NCBI GenBank assembly: GCA_965203865.1
Contig: OZ241916.1
Location: forward strand, 930,001 to 994,000
Reading direction: 5' to 3'
From: G965200765 sp965203865
Lineage (GTDB): Bacteria; Pseudomonadota; Gammaproteobacteria; Arenicellales; JAJDZL01
Length of the DNA: 64,000 bases
This document shows, piece after piece, positions 16,847-26,104 of this stretch. Every line of letters begins with the position of its first letter. The first letter of the stretch is position 1. The notes under the pieces are model-generated. The model was not told where the DNA came from and did not search any database. It saw only the letters and a list, made by a program, of their open reading frames with translations. The translations under genes and the position numbers were made by a program.

Positions 16847-17482
16847 TTATCTCTCAATCACATGATTTCTAAAACCATGACTCTTCTTGCAGCCCTTGGT
16901 TGAAATATTTGCGAAAGGGAGCGCACAATTTGCAATTCGACTGTTTCTGTCAATATGAGCGGAAGCATTTTCCATGAATTTTGCCAGTACTCTGTATTTG
17001 ATATTTGTGGTAATTTCGTTGTGATTTGAAGCATCTGCGTAATGTATGTACAAGTTATCGAGATTAGAGAGTAGTTGTATCCAATGCCCGCCGCTGTGAG
17101 GAGATGAGTACCCTATTTGGTGGCCGTGTAAATTTTGGATTCTCTGCTTGATTGAACCGCTTTCACCAATATAGAGTATGTTTTCATTTGGCAACCAAAA
17201 TTCGTTTAAACGAGTTACAAGCTCGCCTGATGATTTTGGATGATGCCCATCAATTTTCAGATCTGGTACACGTTCCAACCATTCAATTACTGAATTTCGG
17301 CAGATCGGAGCTACTGATTTCAAACCATCATTTGAATTTGGGTACCTTGAAAGAGAAATAAAGTAAATACCACGGTAAGTATCCCGGGAGTTTGATAACC
17401 AGTTTTCAATATCAACCCACTGGAAAACTCCTTTGTGTTCCAAATCGACAGATTCAAGTAGTTCGGATACAGTTAGTGGCAT
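16847..17482 (-). CDS. GIY-YIG-like domain protein
   Basis: 211 residues. The segment NENILYIGESGSIKQRIQNL (about residues 103-122) has the Y-I-G ... R layout of a GIY-YIG nuclease core, with the first GIY replaced by NILYIG. A catalytic Glu further on is not clear. The N-terminal ~100 residues (WVDIENWLSNSRDTYRGIYF and onward) are unrecognised. It starts beside, but is separate from, the aap operon. A nuclease in an accessory region is the likely class; activity is uncertain. Confidence 0.68.
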   Translation of the reverse strand: MPLTVSELLESVDLEHKGVFQWVDIENWLSNSRDTYRGIYFISLSRYPNSNDGLKSVAPICRNSVIEWLERVPDLKIDGHHPKSSGELVTRLNEFWLPNENILYIGESGSIKQRIQNLHGHQIGYSSPHSGGHWIQLLSNLDNLYIHYADASNHNEITTNIKYRVLAKFMENASAHIDRNSRIANCALPFANISTKGCKKSHGFRNHVIER

Positions 17483-17501
17483 GCTTCAATGCCCCATACA
17501 A

Positions 17502-18299
17502 CTAATGTTGTAAAACCTGGCTCAGAAACAACTGGGTTCTTTCATTCTGCGGATTGTCAAAAAAGTCGTCTGGATTATTCTCTTCAATAATCTCACCTTC
17601 ATCCATAAAGATCACACGATTTGCCACCGTTTTCGCAAACCCCATTTCGTGCGTAACAACCAGCATCGTCATGCCGCTTTGCGCCAGTTCAATCATCACG
17701 TCCAGTACTTCTTTGATCATTTCCGGGTCAAGGGCTGAAGTGGGTTCGTCAAACAGCATGATCTTCGGATTCATGCACAAGCTGCGCGCAATCGCCACGC
17801 GTTGTTGCTGACCGCCTGACAACTGGCCCGGGTATTTTTTTGCTTGGTCTGGAATTCGAACCCGCTCAAGATACTTCATTGCAATTTCCTCGGCTTCTTC
17901 CTTTGGCTTCTTTCTCACCCAAATCGGTGCAAGCGTACAGTTTTCCAGTACCGTAAGGTGAGGGAACAGGTTGAAGTGCTGAAACACCATCCCGACTTCC
18001 CGCCTGATTTCTGCAATATTCTTCAGATTGCCGGACAGAGTGATTCCATCAACGACAATTTCGCCTTTCTGGTGCTCCTCCAGCCGGTTGATACACCGAA
18101 TTAATGTCGATTTCCCCGACCCGGAAGGACCGCAAACGACAATGCGTTCCTGAGTTTCTACGGTCAGGTGAATATCTTTCAAGGCATGGAATTCGCCGAA
18201 CCACTTGTGCATTGCCCGAATTTCTATCGCGGGCATTTGCCCCGACAATGTATTTTCGCTTGATTCAGTAAGCTGTGTTTGACTTGCGTTTTCGTTCAT
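17502..18299 (-). CDS. aapP: General L-amino acid ABC transporter ATP-binding protein
   Basis: 265 residues. Walker A is CGPSGSGKST, the signature is LSGGQQQRVAIARSL, and Walker B is IMLFDEPTSALDPE. This is the polar amino-acid (GlnQ/GltL) subfamily. It powers uptake through AapQ-AapM of amino acids delivered by AapJ. It is the last gene of the aapJQMP order, about 20 bases after aapM. Confidence 0.95.
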   Translation of the reverse strand: MNENASQTQLTESSENTLSGQMPAIEIRAMHKWFGEFHALKDIHLTVETQERIVVCGPSGSGKSTLIRCINRLEEHQKGEIVVDGITLSGNLKNIAEIRREVGMVFQHFNLFPHLTVLENCTLAPIWVRKKPKEEAEEIAMKYLERVRIPDQAKKYPGQLSGGQQQRVAIARSLCMNPKIMLFDEPTSALDPEMIKEVLDVMIELAQSGMTMLVVTHEMGFAKTVANRVIFMDEGEIIEENNPDDFFDNPQNERTQLFLSQVLQH

Positions 18300-18319
18300 A
18301 TCGAGTATTTCATGGGTTG

Positions 18320-19441
18320 TTATTTGCGATATCCTGTATCCAGTTTTCTTTCAAGATACAGTGAATAGCGCGACATTGCAAAGCAGGAAATGAAAAATCC
18401 GACTGCAATAAAGAGATAGAGTTCGGTAGACAGGCCCTGCCAGGCAGAATCAGCAAGAACTGCGCGGCTGATTCCAAGCGGATCCAGCAGACCAACCACA
18501 ACAACAAGAGTAGTGTCTTTATACAGGCCGATAAACGTGTTTACAATTCCCGGAATGGAAATCTTCAGTGCCTGAGGCAGAATAATCAGTCTCATTGACT
18601 TCCGGTAGTTCAGTCCAAGTGCATCGGCCGCTTCAAATTGTCCTTTCGGTATTGCGGCAAATCCTCCACGCACTACTTCGGCGATATAAGCGGAAGAAAA
18701 AATGATGACCATTACCATGACCCGGACCAGCAAATCAATGTAAGTGCCGGGAGGCATGAAATAGTTCAACAGAGTTGATGCAACAAATAGCAGAGTAATG
18801 AGCGGGACACCGCGAATAAATTCAATGTAGATAATGCTCAGGGTGCGTACAAGAGGCATATTTGACCGCCGTCCCAAAGACAGCAGGATTCCGATGGGCA
18901 ATGATATGACAATGCCAGTTACACCGATAACAACTGTGAGCATGAAGCCTCCGAACTTGGGAGATTCCACTGGCTCGAATCCTAGTCCTCCCCAAAGAAG
19001 AAAGTAAGCAATGAACGGGTAGGCGATTGAAAACCATATTAGTTTTTTGCGTATTGGTATTTGGTCGTACAGCACGGGTACCAGCGCAACCAGCATAAGT
19101 ACGAAAGCGAGGTTCACGCGCCATCTCAAGTGTTCGGGATAAAACCCGTACATAAACTGCTCGAATCGAATTGATACAACGGCCCAGCAGGCACCGCTCC
19201 CCAGTTCGCGGCATTCGTTGCGATGACCGGCATCGAAAACCGCGTCCAGATAGGCCCAACTGAAAATTGGCGGGATGATTTTGTACAGAAAATAAACGGC
19301 GACAATCGTAAGTACGATATTTGTAGTGCTGGAAAACAGGTTTGTTTTAATCCAGCCCAGTACACCTGTTGTTGTAACCGGCGGGGGCAGGTCCGGATGA
19401 GTTCCAGGTTCGTAGTTTTTCGGAAAGTCGATTTGTGCCAT
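18320..19441 (-). CDS. aapM: General L-amino acid ABC transporter permease
   Basis: About 373 residues from ATG at 19441 (MAQIDFPKNYEPG); a longer frame to 19552 would overlap aapQ heavily. Several membrane segments are followed by the HisM-type core, with the EAA loop EAADALGLNYRKSMRLIILP. The long N-terminal extension before the core is typical of AapM rather than of simple HisM. It is an inner-membrane subunit, paired with AapQ. Confidence 0.92.
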   Translation of the reverse strand: MAQIDFPKNYEPGTHPDLPPPVTTTGVLGWIKTNLFSSTTNIVLTIVAVYFLYKIIPPIFSWAYLDAVFDAGHRNECRELGSGACWAVVSIRFEQFMYGFYPEHLRWRVNLAFVLMLVALVPVLYDQIPIRKKLIWFSIAYPFIAYFLLWGGLGFEPVESPKFGGFMLTVVIGVTGIVISLPIGILLSLGRRSNMPLVRTLSIIYIEFIRGVPLITLLFVASTLLNYFMPPGTYIDLLVRVMVMVIIFSSAYIAEVVRGGFAAIPKGQFEAADALGLNYRKSMRLIILPQALKISIPGIVNTFIGLYKDTTLVVVVGLLDPLGISRAVLADSAWQGLSTELYLFIAVGFFISCFAMSRYSLYLERKLDTGYRK

Positions 19442-19452
19442 GACTGCTAAAT

Positions 19453-20649
19453 TTATCTCTCGACCAAGGCGATACGTCGGTTGTACCAATTCATGATGGC
19501 AGATATTCCAAGCGATATTGCCAAGTACAGCGCCAGTACTATTGACATGCATTCCAGAGCTCTTCCGGTCTGATTCAGCGAAATCCCTCCTATTGTTGCA
19601 ACAATGTCCATGTATCCAACAGCGATTGCCAGGGATGAGTTTTTGGTCAGGTTCAAATACTGGCTAATCAACGGAGGAACAATAACCCGAAGTGCTTGCG
19701 GGAGGATAATCAGTCGCATTGTCCAGTTGGGCTTGATTCCGAGTGCGTATGCGGCTTCTGTTTGGCCGTGGCTGACTGCAAGAATGCCTGAGCGCACAAT
19801 TTCGGCAATAAAGGCGCCTGTATAGACTCCCAATGCAAATGTGAGCGCTACAAATTCAGGTGAAAGCACCAATCCACCATTGAAGTTGAATCCCTTGAAG
19901 ACTGGCATCTCCAGGTTCACTGGCGAGCCGGCAAGAAAATACACTATGACCGGGACAATCACAATAATCGCTGTGTTGATTGTCAGTACCGGATAGGCTT
20001 GTCCAGTTTGCTCCTGCCTTTTTTGGGCAAGCCTTGCGAAAATCACTGCGCCTGCAATGGACGCAACGACAGCTGCCGTAACCCACCAGAATGCTGGCTC
20101 GAATAATGGCTTTGGCACGTAGAAGCCCCGATTGGACAAATAAATTCCATCTACGAGGGATATTGAATTCTTTGGGTGGGGCAGACTGTGAATGATCACA
20201 CCATGCCAAAGGAGTATCCATAAAAGCACTGGAACGTTGCGACTGAATTCAACGAATACATAGAAAATTCGATTAATCAGCCAGTTGGAAGACAGGCGCA
20301 GGACACCAGCGATAAAGCCGATGACGGTGGCAAGAAAGATACCGCAAATTGCCACCAGTGCCGTATTCAGTATTCCAACAACTGTTGCGCGAAGATGGGT
20401 GCTTCTGGAGGAATACTCGATAAGAGACTGGTTGATGTCATAGCTGGACGGCGTAAACAGAAAGCCGTAGCCGGCTTCTCGTCCGAGCAGCTCAAGGTTG
20501 GCCAGTGTATTTCGGATAAAGTAGCCAAACAGAGACAGAACGACAATCAGTACGAAAATCTGGATGATAACCTGCCTGGATTTTTCGTTTGTCCAGACAT
20601 CTGCCAACCTGAATGTTGACTTGGGTGGGGAAACAGCAAGGTGTTGCAC
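19453..20649 (-). CDS. aapQ: General L-amino acid ABC transporter permease
   Basis: About 398 residues from GTG at 20649, which has AAGGA 9 bases upstream; the frame also allows TTG at 20694, with no clear site. Hydrophobic segments surround the EAA loop EAAYALGIKPNWTMRLIILP. Length and long periplasmic insert match AapQ (about 400 residues). It lies 11 bases before aapM and about 80 bases after aapJ. Confidence 0.92.
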   Translation of the reverse strand: MQHLAVSPPKSTFRLADVWTNEKSRQVIIQIFVLIVVLSLFGYFIRNTLANLELLGREAGYGFLFTPSSYDINQSLIEYSSRSTHLRATVVGILNTALVAICGIFLATVIGFIAGVLRLSSNWLINRIFYVFVEFSRNVPVLLWILLWHGVIIHSLPHPKNSISLVDGIYLSNRGFYVPKPLFEPAFWWVTAAVVASIAGAVIFARLAQKRQEQTGQAYPVLTINTAIIVIVPVIVYFLAGSPVNLEMPVFKGFNFNGGLVLSPEFVALTFALGVYTGAFIAEIVRSGILAVSHGQTEAAYALGIKPNWTMRLIILPQALRVIVPPLISQYLNLTKNSSLAIAVGYMDIVATIGGISLNQTGRALECMSIVLALYLAISLGISAIMNWYNRRIALVER

Positions 20650-20730
20650 GAAGGAAAATCCTTGCGATGCCAAAATGCGTGGAGTAAATGACAACGTGCG
20701 CGAATATCGCGCACGCTGTCAAATTACCGA

Positions 20731-21756
20731 TTACCGATATGGAGGAGCGTAAATCAAGCCGCCATCTGTCCAGAGTGCGTTAAGTCCGCGCTCCAAACCA
20801 ATGTCAGTATTCACCCCGAGATAAGTCTCGAAAATTTCTCCATAGTTTCCGACTGCAGAAAGTACGTTAACCACCCAGTTTTTATCCAAACCGAGCATGG
20901 CTCCGTATTCACCTTCAGTGCCGAACATTCTGTTCAGTTCTGCATCTTTTCCGGCTTCCATTGCCATTTCTTTGACATTTGCCTGGGTTATGCCTTTTTC
21001 TTCGGCAATAATCAGGACATTGAGGACCCATCGAACAATATCTGCCCAATCGTCATCGCCATGTCGTACCAATGGACCCAGAGGTTCTTTCGAGATAACT
21101 TCTGGCAGTACTACGTGGTCGTTCGGATTGTCCAGCGAGGCACGAGTTGCCGCCAGTCCGGAGCGGTCTGTTGTATAAACATCGCAACGTCCTGCAAGAT
21201 AATTTTGCCGTGCTTCTGCATTGGTTTCGATTGTAACTGGCTCGTAAGACATATTGTTGGAACGGAAGTAGTCCGCGAGGTTCAACTCAGTCGTTGTTCC
21301 AGTTTGAATACAGATGGATGCCCCGTTCAGTTCTGTGGCACTTTTTACACCCAGGGAAGAAGGAACCATAAAGCCCTGACCGTCGTAATAGTTAACCCCA
21401 AGAAACGTGAGTTTCAGGTCGACATCACGACTGTACGTCCATGTGGTATTACGAGACAATAAATCAACTTCACCTGATTTAAGCGCTTCAAAACGAGTTT
21501 TACCAGTTAAATTGGTGTACTTTACTTTTGAGGCATCACCGAAGACGGCTGCAGCTACTGCTTCACAAATAGCTACGTCAAAGCCTTTCCAGTTGCCAGC
21601 GTCGTCTGCGAATGCAAAGCCGACCAAGCCGGTGTTAATACCGCATTGAACAAATCCCTTTGCCTTTACGTCATCCATAGTAGCGGCACTTGCAGCACCG
21701 TAAATAGATAGACTCAATATTGCTGCAAACACAGCTACGAGTTTCTTACTCTTCAT
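20731..21756 (-). CDS. aapJ: General L-amino acid-binding periplasmic protein
   Basis: 341 residues with a Sec signal peptide (MKSKKLVAVFAAILSLSIYG, cleaved after ASA). The mature part is a family 3 solute-binding protein: GFVQCGINTGLVGFAFADD, WKGFDVAICEAVAAAVFGD, GKTRFEALKSGEVDLLSRNT. It binds a range of L-amino acids and feeds AapQMP. It is the first gene of the operon, with GGAGGT upstream of the ATG. The ~230 bases upstream separate it from a TnpB element and should hold the operon promoter. Confidence 0.95.
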   Translation of the reverse strand: MKSKKLVAVFAAILSLSIYGAASAATMDDVKAKGFVQCGINTGLVGFAFADDAGNWKGFDVAICEAVAAAVFGDASKVKYTNLTGKTRFEALKSGEVDLLSRNTTWTYSRDVDLKLTFLGVNYYDGQGFMVPSSLGVKSATELNGASICIQTGTTTELNLADYFRSNNMSYEPVTIETNAEARQNYLAGRCDVYTTDRSGLAATRASLDNPNDHVVLPEVISKEPLGPLVRHGDDDWADIVRWVLNVLIIAEEKGITQANVKEMAMEAGKDAELNRMFGTEGEYGAMLGLDKNWVVNVLSAVGNYGEIFETYLGVNTDIGLERGLNALWTDGGLIYAPPYR

Positions 21757-21987
21757 AGTTCTACCTCCAAGTAGAATAAACGTTTACAATAACGAGTATG
21801 AAAATAGTATTGTCAATTTTGGTGTTGATTTATCTGTATGACGGATAAAACAACTCCTGACTGACTGGATAGAAAAGTTACTATAACTTAATCCTTCATC
21901 GAAATAAAAATATTTTTGTTGTTTTTGAATGATTGAAATTTGAAAAAATTTAATTGTCCGGCATTAATTGTAACAATTGATAGGGAA

Positions 21988-23283
21988 TTATATCCAATGA
22001 TAACCAGACCATTGGATACTGTTCTGCCCGGTAGGAGGTCCTCCCGAAGACGACTGGATTATCCTCTTCGACGAACCTTCCTGATTCTCAATTCTCCCCG
22101 GAGCATCGGGCCTCCCGCCCAGACTGCCGGTCAAGCCGGCACGGAGAATATTCTTGGCCGCATTCACATCGCGATCCTCTTCATGACCGCAATGACCGCA
22201 GCGATACGTGCGTTCCTTCAAGCCAATCTTTACATTGGGTTTCCCGAAGCACACTGAACAGGTTTGCGATGTATTATGCGGCGGTACTTTCAGCAGCATG
22301 CCGCCGGCGCTTTCGGCCTTGTAGGACAGCATGTGCATCAATCCATTCCATTTCTGCTCCAGCATGGAGCGATTCAAGCCTTTCTTTGATCTTCTGTTTC
22401 CGGTCTTCGTCATGCTGCGGATATTCAGATCTTCCACTATGAGATTGGAACTGGCTTCCTTGATGATCCTTGCAGACAGTTCATGCAGTCTGCCGTGCTC
22501 TCTTTCCTTCAGTCTCTGGCATTCTTTGGACAACTGAAGCACCGTCTTCTTTCTGCTGCTCGAACCTGGCCTGGCTCGCGCCGCCTTTCTTTGCAGATGC
22601 TTCTTCCTGTTCAGCTTCTTCTTGCGCCGGTCAAGCGACTCCCCTCGAACGACAACTCCATTCGACATTGCCACCACGCTGGATATGCCCACGTCGATTC
22701 CAATCGGGGCGCGTTCATCGACCACATTGTCGCCGGCAGGTATTTCGGTTGTCAGCTGAACCTTCACTCGCCGCGCCGTCTTCACGACTCGCAGCATCTT
22801 CACCCGGCCTTGCAACTTGCCTTTGAAGCGAAGCGTCCCTACTCCCTTTATCGATACCGTGTTCCAATGCCGCCGGCACTTGATATGGAACGAATCCGTC
22901 TCGAACGACCTGACTTTCCTGCGACTCGACTTGAACTTCGGAAAGCCCGGCTTTTCGCCATTTCTCACTCAACGGTAGAAATTCTGAAACGCCTTGTCAA
23001 GCCGCATCAATATGCTTCTCTGCGATGACACATGATAACCACTGAACCAGCAGTCGTCCGCACGTACAAGCGTCAGGGATTTGAATTGATCGAACTTCGT
23101 TATGCCAACGCCGCATTTCTCATACGCATTTATCCTCTCTTCCAAGGCACAGTTCCACAACAGCGTCTGTTGATTCAAAAAGTCATCCAGATGCTCGTGT
23201 GCCGACCTGGAGAGCTTTGCAGTGTGGGTGAAAGTGCGAATTGTTGCGGGGGTGTTCACAATCCGCCCATTATACCAAACCAT
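21988..23283 (-). pseudogene. tnpB: TnpB (RNA-guided nuclease/OrfB transposase family), interrupted by one stop codon
   Basis: A 431-codon frame broken by a single in-frame TGA at 22969-22971, after residue 104. Relatives read FYRR-VRNGEKPG here, so a CGA-to-TGA change is likely. The N-terminal HTH and wedge part is in 22972-23283; a GTG right after the stop could restart the rest. The RuvC residues remain: IGIDVGISSVVAMSNG (Asp), SSNLIVEDLNIRSM (Glu), and EDRDVNAAKNI (Asp). The zinc finger CSVCFGK ... CGHCGHEE is intact. Intact TnpB proteins are guided by an omega RNA from the element's right end. The DNA is more GC-rich than its surroundings. Confidence 0.85.
21991..22018 (-). repeat. Right-end hairpin of the tnpB element
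   Basis: Perfect 9-base arms TATCCAATG (21991-21999) and CATTGGATA (22010-22018) around a 10-base loop. It overlaps the tnpB stop. In this group the right end also forms the 3' part of the guide RNA scaffold. Confidence 0.7.
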
Positions 23284-23290
23284 CTTTGGT
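23274..23290 (-). repeat. Left-end hairpin of the tnpB element
   Basis: Arms ACCAAA (23274-23279) and TTTGGT (23285-23290) around a 5-base loop. It overlaps the first codons of tnpB, so the start codon assignment is uncertain. Confidence 0.5.
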
Positions 23291-23370
23291 TATTACTGTA
23301 TATAATTCCCAATTAATACTAAATCCGCTATCGTCTTCATGTGCCGGGCAGCAGGGTGTAAGCCATCTGA

Positions 23371-24345
23371 TCAGTTTGATTCCAAGGCTTCTGCCGCTTG
23401 CTGGTCTGCAAGATAAGAAGACCGAACCATGGGACCTGAAGCGACATGTGCAAACCCCATTTCCTCGCCGATTTGCTTCAATTTGCCAAAAGCTTCCAGC
23501 GATACATACTGTTCCACGGGCAGATGGTACCGGCTTGGCTGAAGATACTGTCCCAAAGTCAGGATTTTGACCTCATGGTCGCGCAGGTCTCTCATCACAG
23601 CAACTATTTCGTCCAATGATTCACCGATTCCGAGCATAAGTCCCGCTTTGGTAGGCACATTCGGATGACGCTCCCCAAACTGCCTGAGCAGTTCCAGCGA
23701 ATGCTTGTAGTCCGACCCGGGTCGAACCTTGCGATAAAGCCGGGGAACGGTTTCGAGATTGTGGCTGAACACATCCGGAGGAGCAGCTGAGAGACAATCA
23801 AGTGCAGTTTCCATGCGAGACCGAAAATCCGGGGTCAGGATTTCAATTTTGGTTTGCGGTGCTGTGATTCTGATTTGCCGAACACAATCGGCGAAATGCG
23901 CGGCACCGCCGTCTCTGAGGTCGTCTCGGTCCACCGAAGTAACCACAACAAAATTCAGGCCCATTTGCCTTACTGTTTTGGCCAGGTTCAACGGCTCATT
24001 CGAGTCTGGTGCCAGAGGTCGCCCGTGAGCTACATCGCAGAACGGGCATCTTCGGGTGCAAATATCCCCTAAAATCATAAAAGTGGCTGTTCCTCGTGCA
24101 AAGCATTCCCCGAGATTTGGGCAGGATGCTTCTTCACACACTGTATGAAGCTGGTTTTCGCGCAAAATTTCCTTGAGCCGGTACACTTCTGGCGTGCCCG
24201 GAAATTTCGAGCGAATCCAGTAAGGCTTCTTTAATCTTTGATGGGGTTCCTGCGGTGCAATCTTGACAGGAATTCTCGCTGTCTTTTCAGCACCGCGAAG
24301 CTTCACTCCGGGCTGTGGCGATGATGTGGCTGCTGTGTTCATCAC
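23371..24345 (-). CDS. lipA: Lipoyl synthase
   Basis: 324 residues. The family-specific auxiliary cluster motif CEEASCPNLGEC and the radical-SAM cluster CTRRCPFC are both present. The enzyme inserts two sulfurs into protein-bound octanoate to make lipoate. It starts 23 bases after gcvH, whose product carries the lipoyl group, so enzyme and carrier are coexpressed. No lipB or lplA is in the window. Confidence 0.96.
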   Translation of the reverse strand: MMNTAATSSPQPGVKLRGAEKTARIPVKIAPQEPHQRLKKPYWIRSKFPGTPEVYRLKEILRENQLHTVCEEASCPNLGECFARGTATFMILGDICTRRCPFCDVAHGRPLAPDSNEPLNLAKTVRQMGLNFVVVTSVDRDDLRDGGAAHFADCVRQIRITAPQTKIEILTPDFRSRMETALDCLSAAPPDVFSHNLETVPRLYRKVRPGSDYKHSLELLRQFGERHPNVPTKAGLMLGIGESLDEIVAVMRDLRDHEVKILTLGQYLQPSRYHLPVEQYVSLEAFGKLKQIGEEMGFAHVASGPMVRSSYLADQQAAEALESN

Positions 24346-24368
24346 TTTTTGGCTAGCAATCCGAATTA

Positions 24369-24749
24369 CTAATTTATCTCTGAAACAAAGTCATCGTAGG
24401 ATTCCTGGTTCATTAAACTTCCCAGTTCAGATGAATCCTTAATTTTCAGCTTGAGGAACCAGCCGGCTTCTGTCGGACTTGCGTTCACCAGTTCAGGAGA
24501 GAATTTCAGTTCTTCATTGATATCAACGACTGTCCCGGATAAAGGTGCTTTTACTTCCGCGGCGGTTTTGACTGATTCAACCACTGCTATTTTGTCGTCT
24601 ACTGTCAATGCTGTGTCAATCTTTGGCAGTTCGACAAAAACAATATCGCCGAGCTCACTTTGCGCATGGTCTGAAATGCCGACTATGACAACATCGTCAC
24701 TCCCAATTTTTATCCAGGCATGGTCCTCTGTGTAGCGTAGTTCAGTCAT
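24369..24749 (-). CDS. gcvH: Glycine cleavage system H protein
   Basis: 126 residues, the normal length. VVESVKTAAEVKAPLSGTVV contains the lipoyl-lysine site. GcvH shuttles the aminomethyl group between GcvP and GcvT and also acts as a relay in lipoate assembly. gcvT and gcvP are not in the window. The gene is paired with lipA downstream. No glycine riboswitch was recognised upstream. Confidence 0.95.
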   Translation of the reverse strand: MTELRYTEDHAWIKIGSDDVVIVGISDHAQSELGDIVFVELPKIDTALTVDDKIAVVESVKTAAEVKAPLSGTVVDINEELKFSPELVNASPTEAGWFLKLKIKDSSELGSLMNQESYDDFVSEIN

Positions 24750-25006
24750 CGTGGATTTATTTCCAATCGTTGTGGTTGTCCGACTTCATGTTTTCGCGGG
24801 AATTTTGCATTGCAGGTTTCATTAATGGTATCAGTTTACTGTCCGGTGCAATATGCAATCTGAACAGGCATCAGTCTCTCAAACCAATCAGCAGGAATTA
24901 TACAGTGAAGCATGAAAGTTCTGGGTAGTGTTAAAATTTGAATAATTTCTTGGAAAGCAAAAACAAGAAATTCAAAATAAAGAGTAGCAATTTGCAAGGT
25001 GTAGAG

Positions 25007-26089
25007 ATGGTCAGTGATACCGGAGAATTATCTTACGAGTGGTCTGAAACAATTGGCGTTGCCGCTGAATTTGCACGCAGTTCAGTCGGTCAGGCAGTTT
25101 TGCCGGACGAGCGCGAGAACCTGATGGAAGAAATAGCGGTGTTGCTGCGAAAGCGCGATGCTGTATTGGTTGCGCACTACTATGTCGACAGCGACCTGCA
25201 AGACCTGGCTGAGCAAACCGGGGGATATGTTGCCGACTCGCTTGAGATGGCTCGTTTTGGATACGAGCATTCGGCTTCCACAATTGTGGTGGCCGGTGTT
25301 CGATTTATGGGTGAAACTGCCAAGATACTAAGTCCTGAAAAGACGGTTCTGGTTGTTGAACGAAATGCGGAGTGCTCACTGGATTTAGGGTGTCCGGCAG
25401 ATGAATTTTCAAAGTTTTGCGACCAGCATCCGGATCGTACGGTTGTTGTCTACGCAAATACCAGCGCCGCGGTTAAAGCGCGGGCTGATTGGGTGGTGAC
25501 TTCTTCAATCGGATTGAAACTGGTGAGACATTTGCATGAAAACGGGGAGAAGATTCTATGGGCACCCGACAAGTATTTGGGAGACTATATCAAACGAGAG
25601 TCCGGTGCTGACATGGTTCTTTGGGATGGTGCCTGTATTGTTCACGAGGAATTCAAGGCAGTGGTACTAAGGGGATTGATGAAGAAGTATCCCGATGCGA
25701 AAGTCTTGGTGCATCCGGAGTCGCCGGAAAACGTGATTCGACTCGCAGATGTAGTCGGTTCAACCAGTCAGATTATTCAGGCTGCGCATAAAAGCCCTGC
25801 AAAAATGTTTATTGTTGCAACTGAAGAGGGAATTTTGCATCGTATGCGTTCCTCGTTGCCGGATAAAAAATTCCTGACTGCTCCGACGGCCGGAGAAGGG
25901 GCGACCTGTGAAAGTTGCGGACACTGCCCGTGGATGAAAATGAACGACCTGTACCGCCTCAGGAATGTTCTTGATACGATGGAAGGAGAAGTTCAAATTG
26001 ACGAAGCCATTCGAAAACGGGCAGAGCGGTCGATTCGACGAATGGTGGAGTTCGGAGCCAAGCACGCTCCAAAACCGGCCGGCCAGTAA
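25007..26089 (+). CDS. nadA: Quinolinate synthase A
   Basis: About 360 residues from ATG at 25007, chosen for the upstream AAGGTG; a longer frame to 24938 exists. It contains the [4Fe-4S] cysteines, including GATCESCGHCPWMKMN near the C terminus, and YYVDSDLQDLAEQTGGYVAD near the N terminus. The enzyme condenses iminoaspartate with dihydroxyacetone phosphate to quinolinate for NAD synthesis. hemH follows 15 bases later, so the two probably share a transcript. Confidence 0.95.
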   Translation: MVSDTGELSYEWSETIGVAAEFARSSVGQAVLPDERENLMEEIAVLLRKRDAVLVAHYYVDSDLQDLAEQTGGYVADSLEMARFGYEHSASTIVVAGVRFMGETAKILSPEKTVLVVERNAECSLDLGCPADEFSKFCDQHPDRTVVVYANTSAAVKARADWVVTSSIGLKLVRHLHENGEKILWAPDKYLGDYIKRESGADMVLWDGACIVHEEFKAVVLRGLMKKYPDAKVLVHPESPENVIRLADVVGSTSQIIQAAHKSPAKMFIVATEEGILHRMRSSLPDKKFLTAPTAGEGATCESCGHCPWMKMNDLYRLRNVLDTMEGEVQIDEAIRKRAERSIRRMVEFGAKHAPKPAGQ

Positions 26090-26104
26090 AGTTCACCAAA
26101 CATC

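Larger units (their letters stand above)
21983..23310 (-). mobile_element. IS200/IS605-group element carrying only tnpB
   Basis: The unit contains a broken tnpB but no tnpA, so it could move only with help in trans. Hairpins mark both ends: 21991-22018 (downstream of tnpB, RE side) and 23274-23290 (upstream, LE side). An 11-base inverted match, GGGAATTATAT (21983-21993) and its complement (23300-23310), sits just outside the hairpins. Exact ends are uncertain, because this group makes no target duplication. Confidence 0.7.

Noticed and set aside
21983..23310. 11-base outer inverted match as true terminal repeats of the tnpB element
   Set aside because: This IS group normally has subterminal hairpins and no terminal repeats; the match may be coincidental, so it was used only to suggest the limits.
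24750..25006. Glycine riboswitch upstream of gcvH
   Set aside because: No paired glycine-aptamer core was recognisable between gcvH and nadA.
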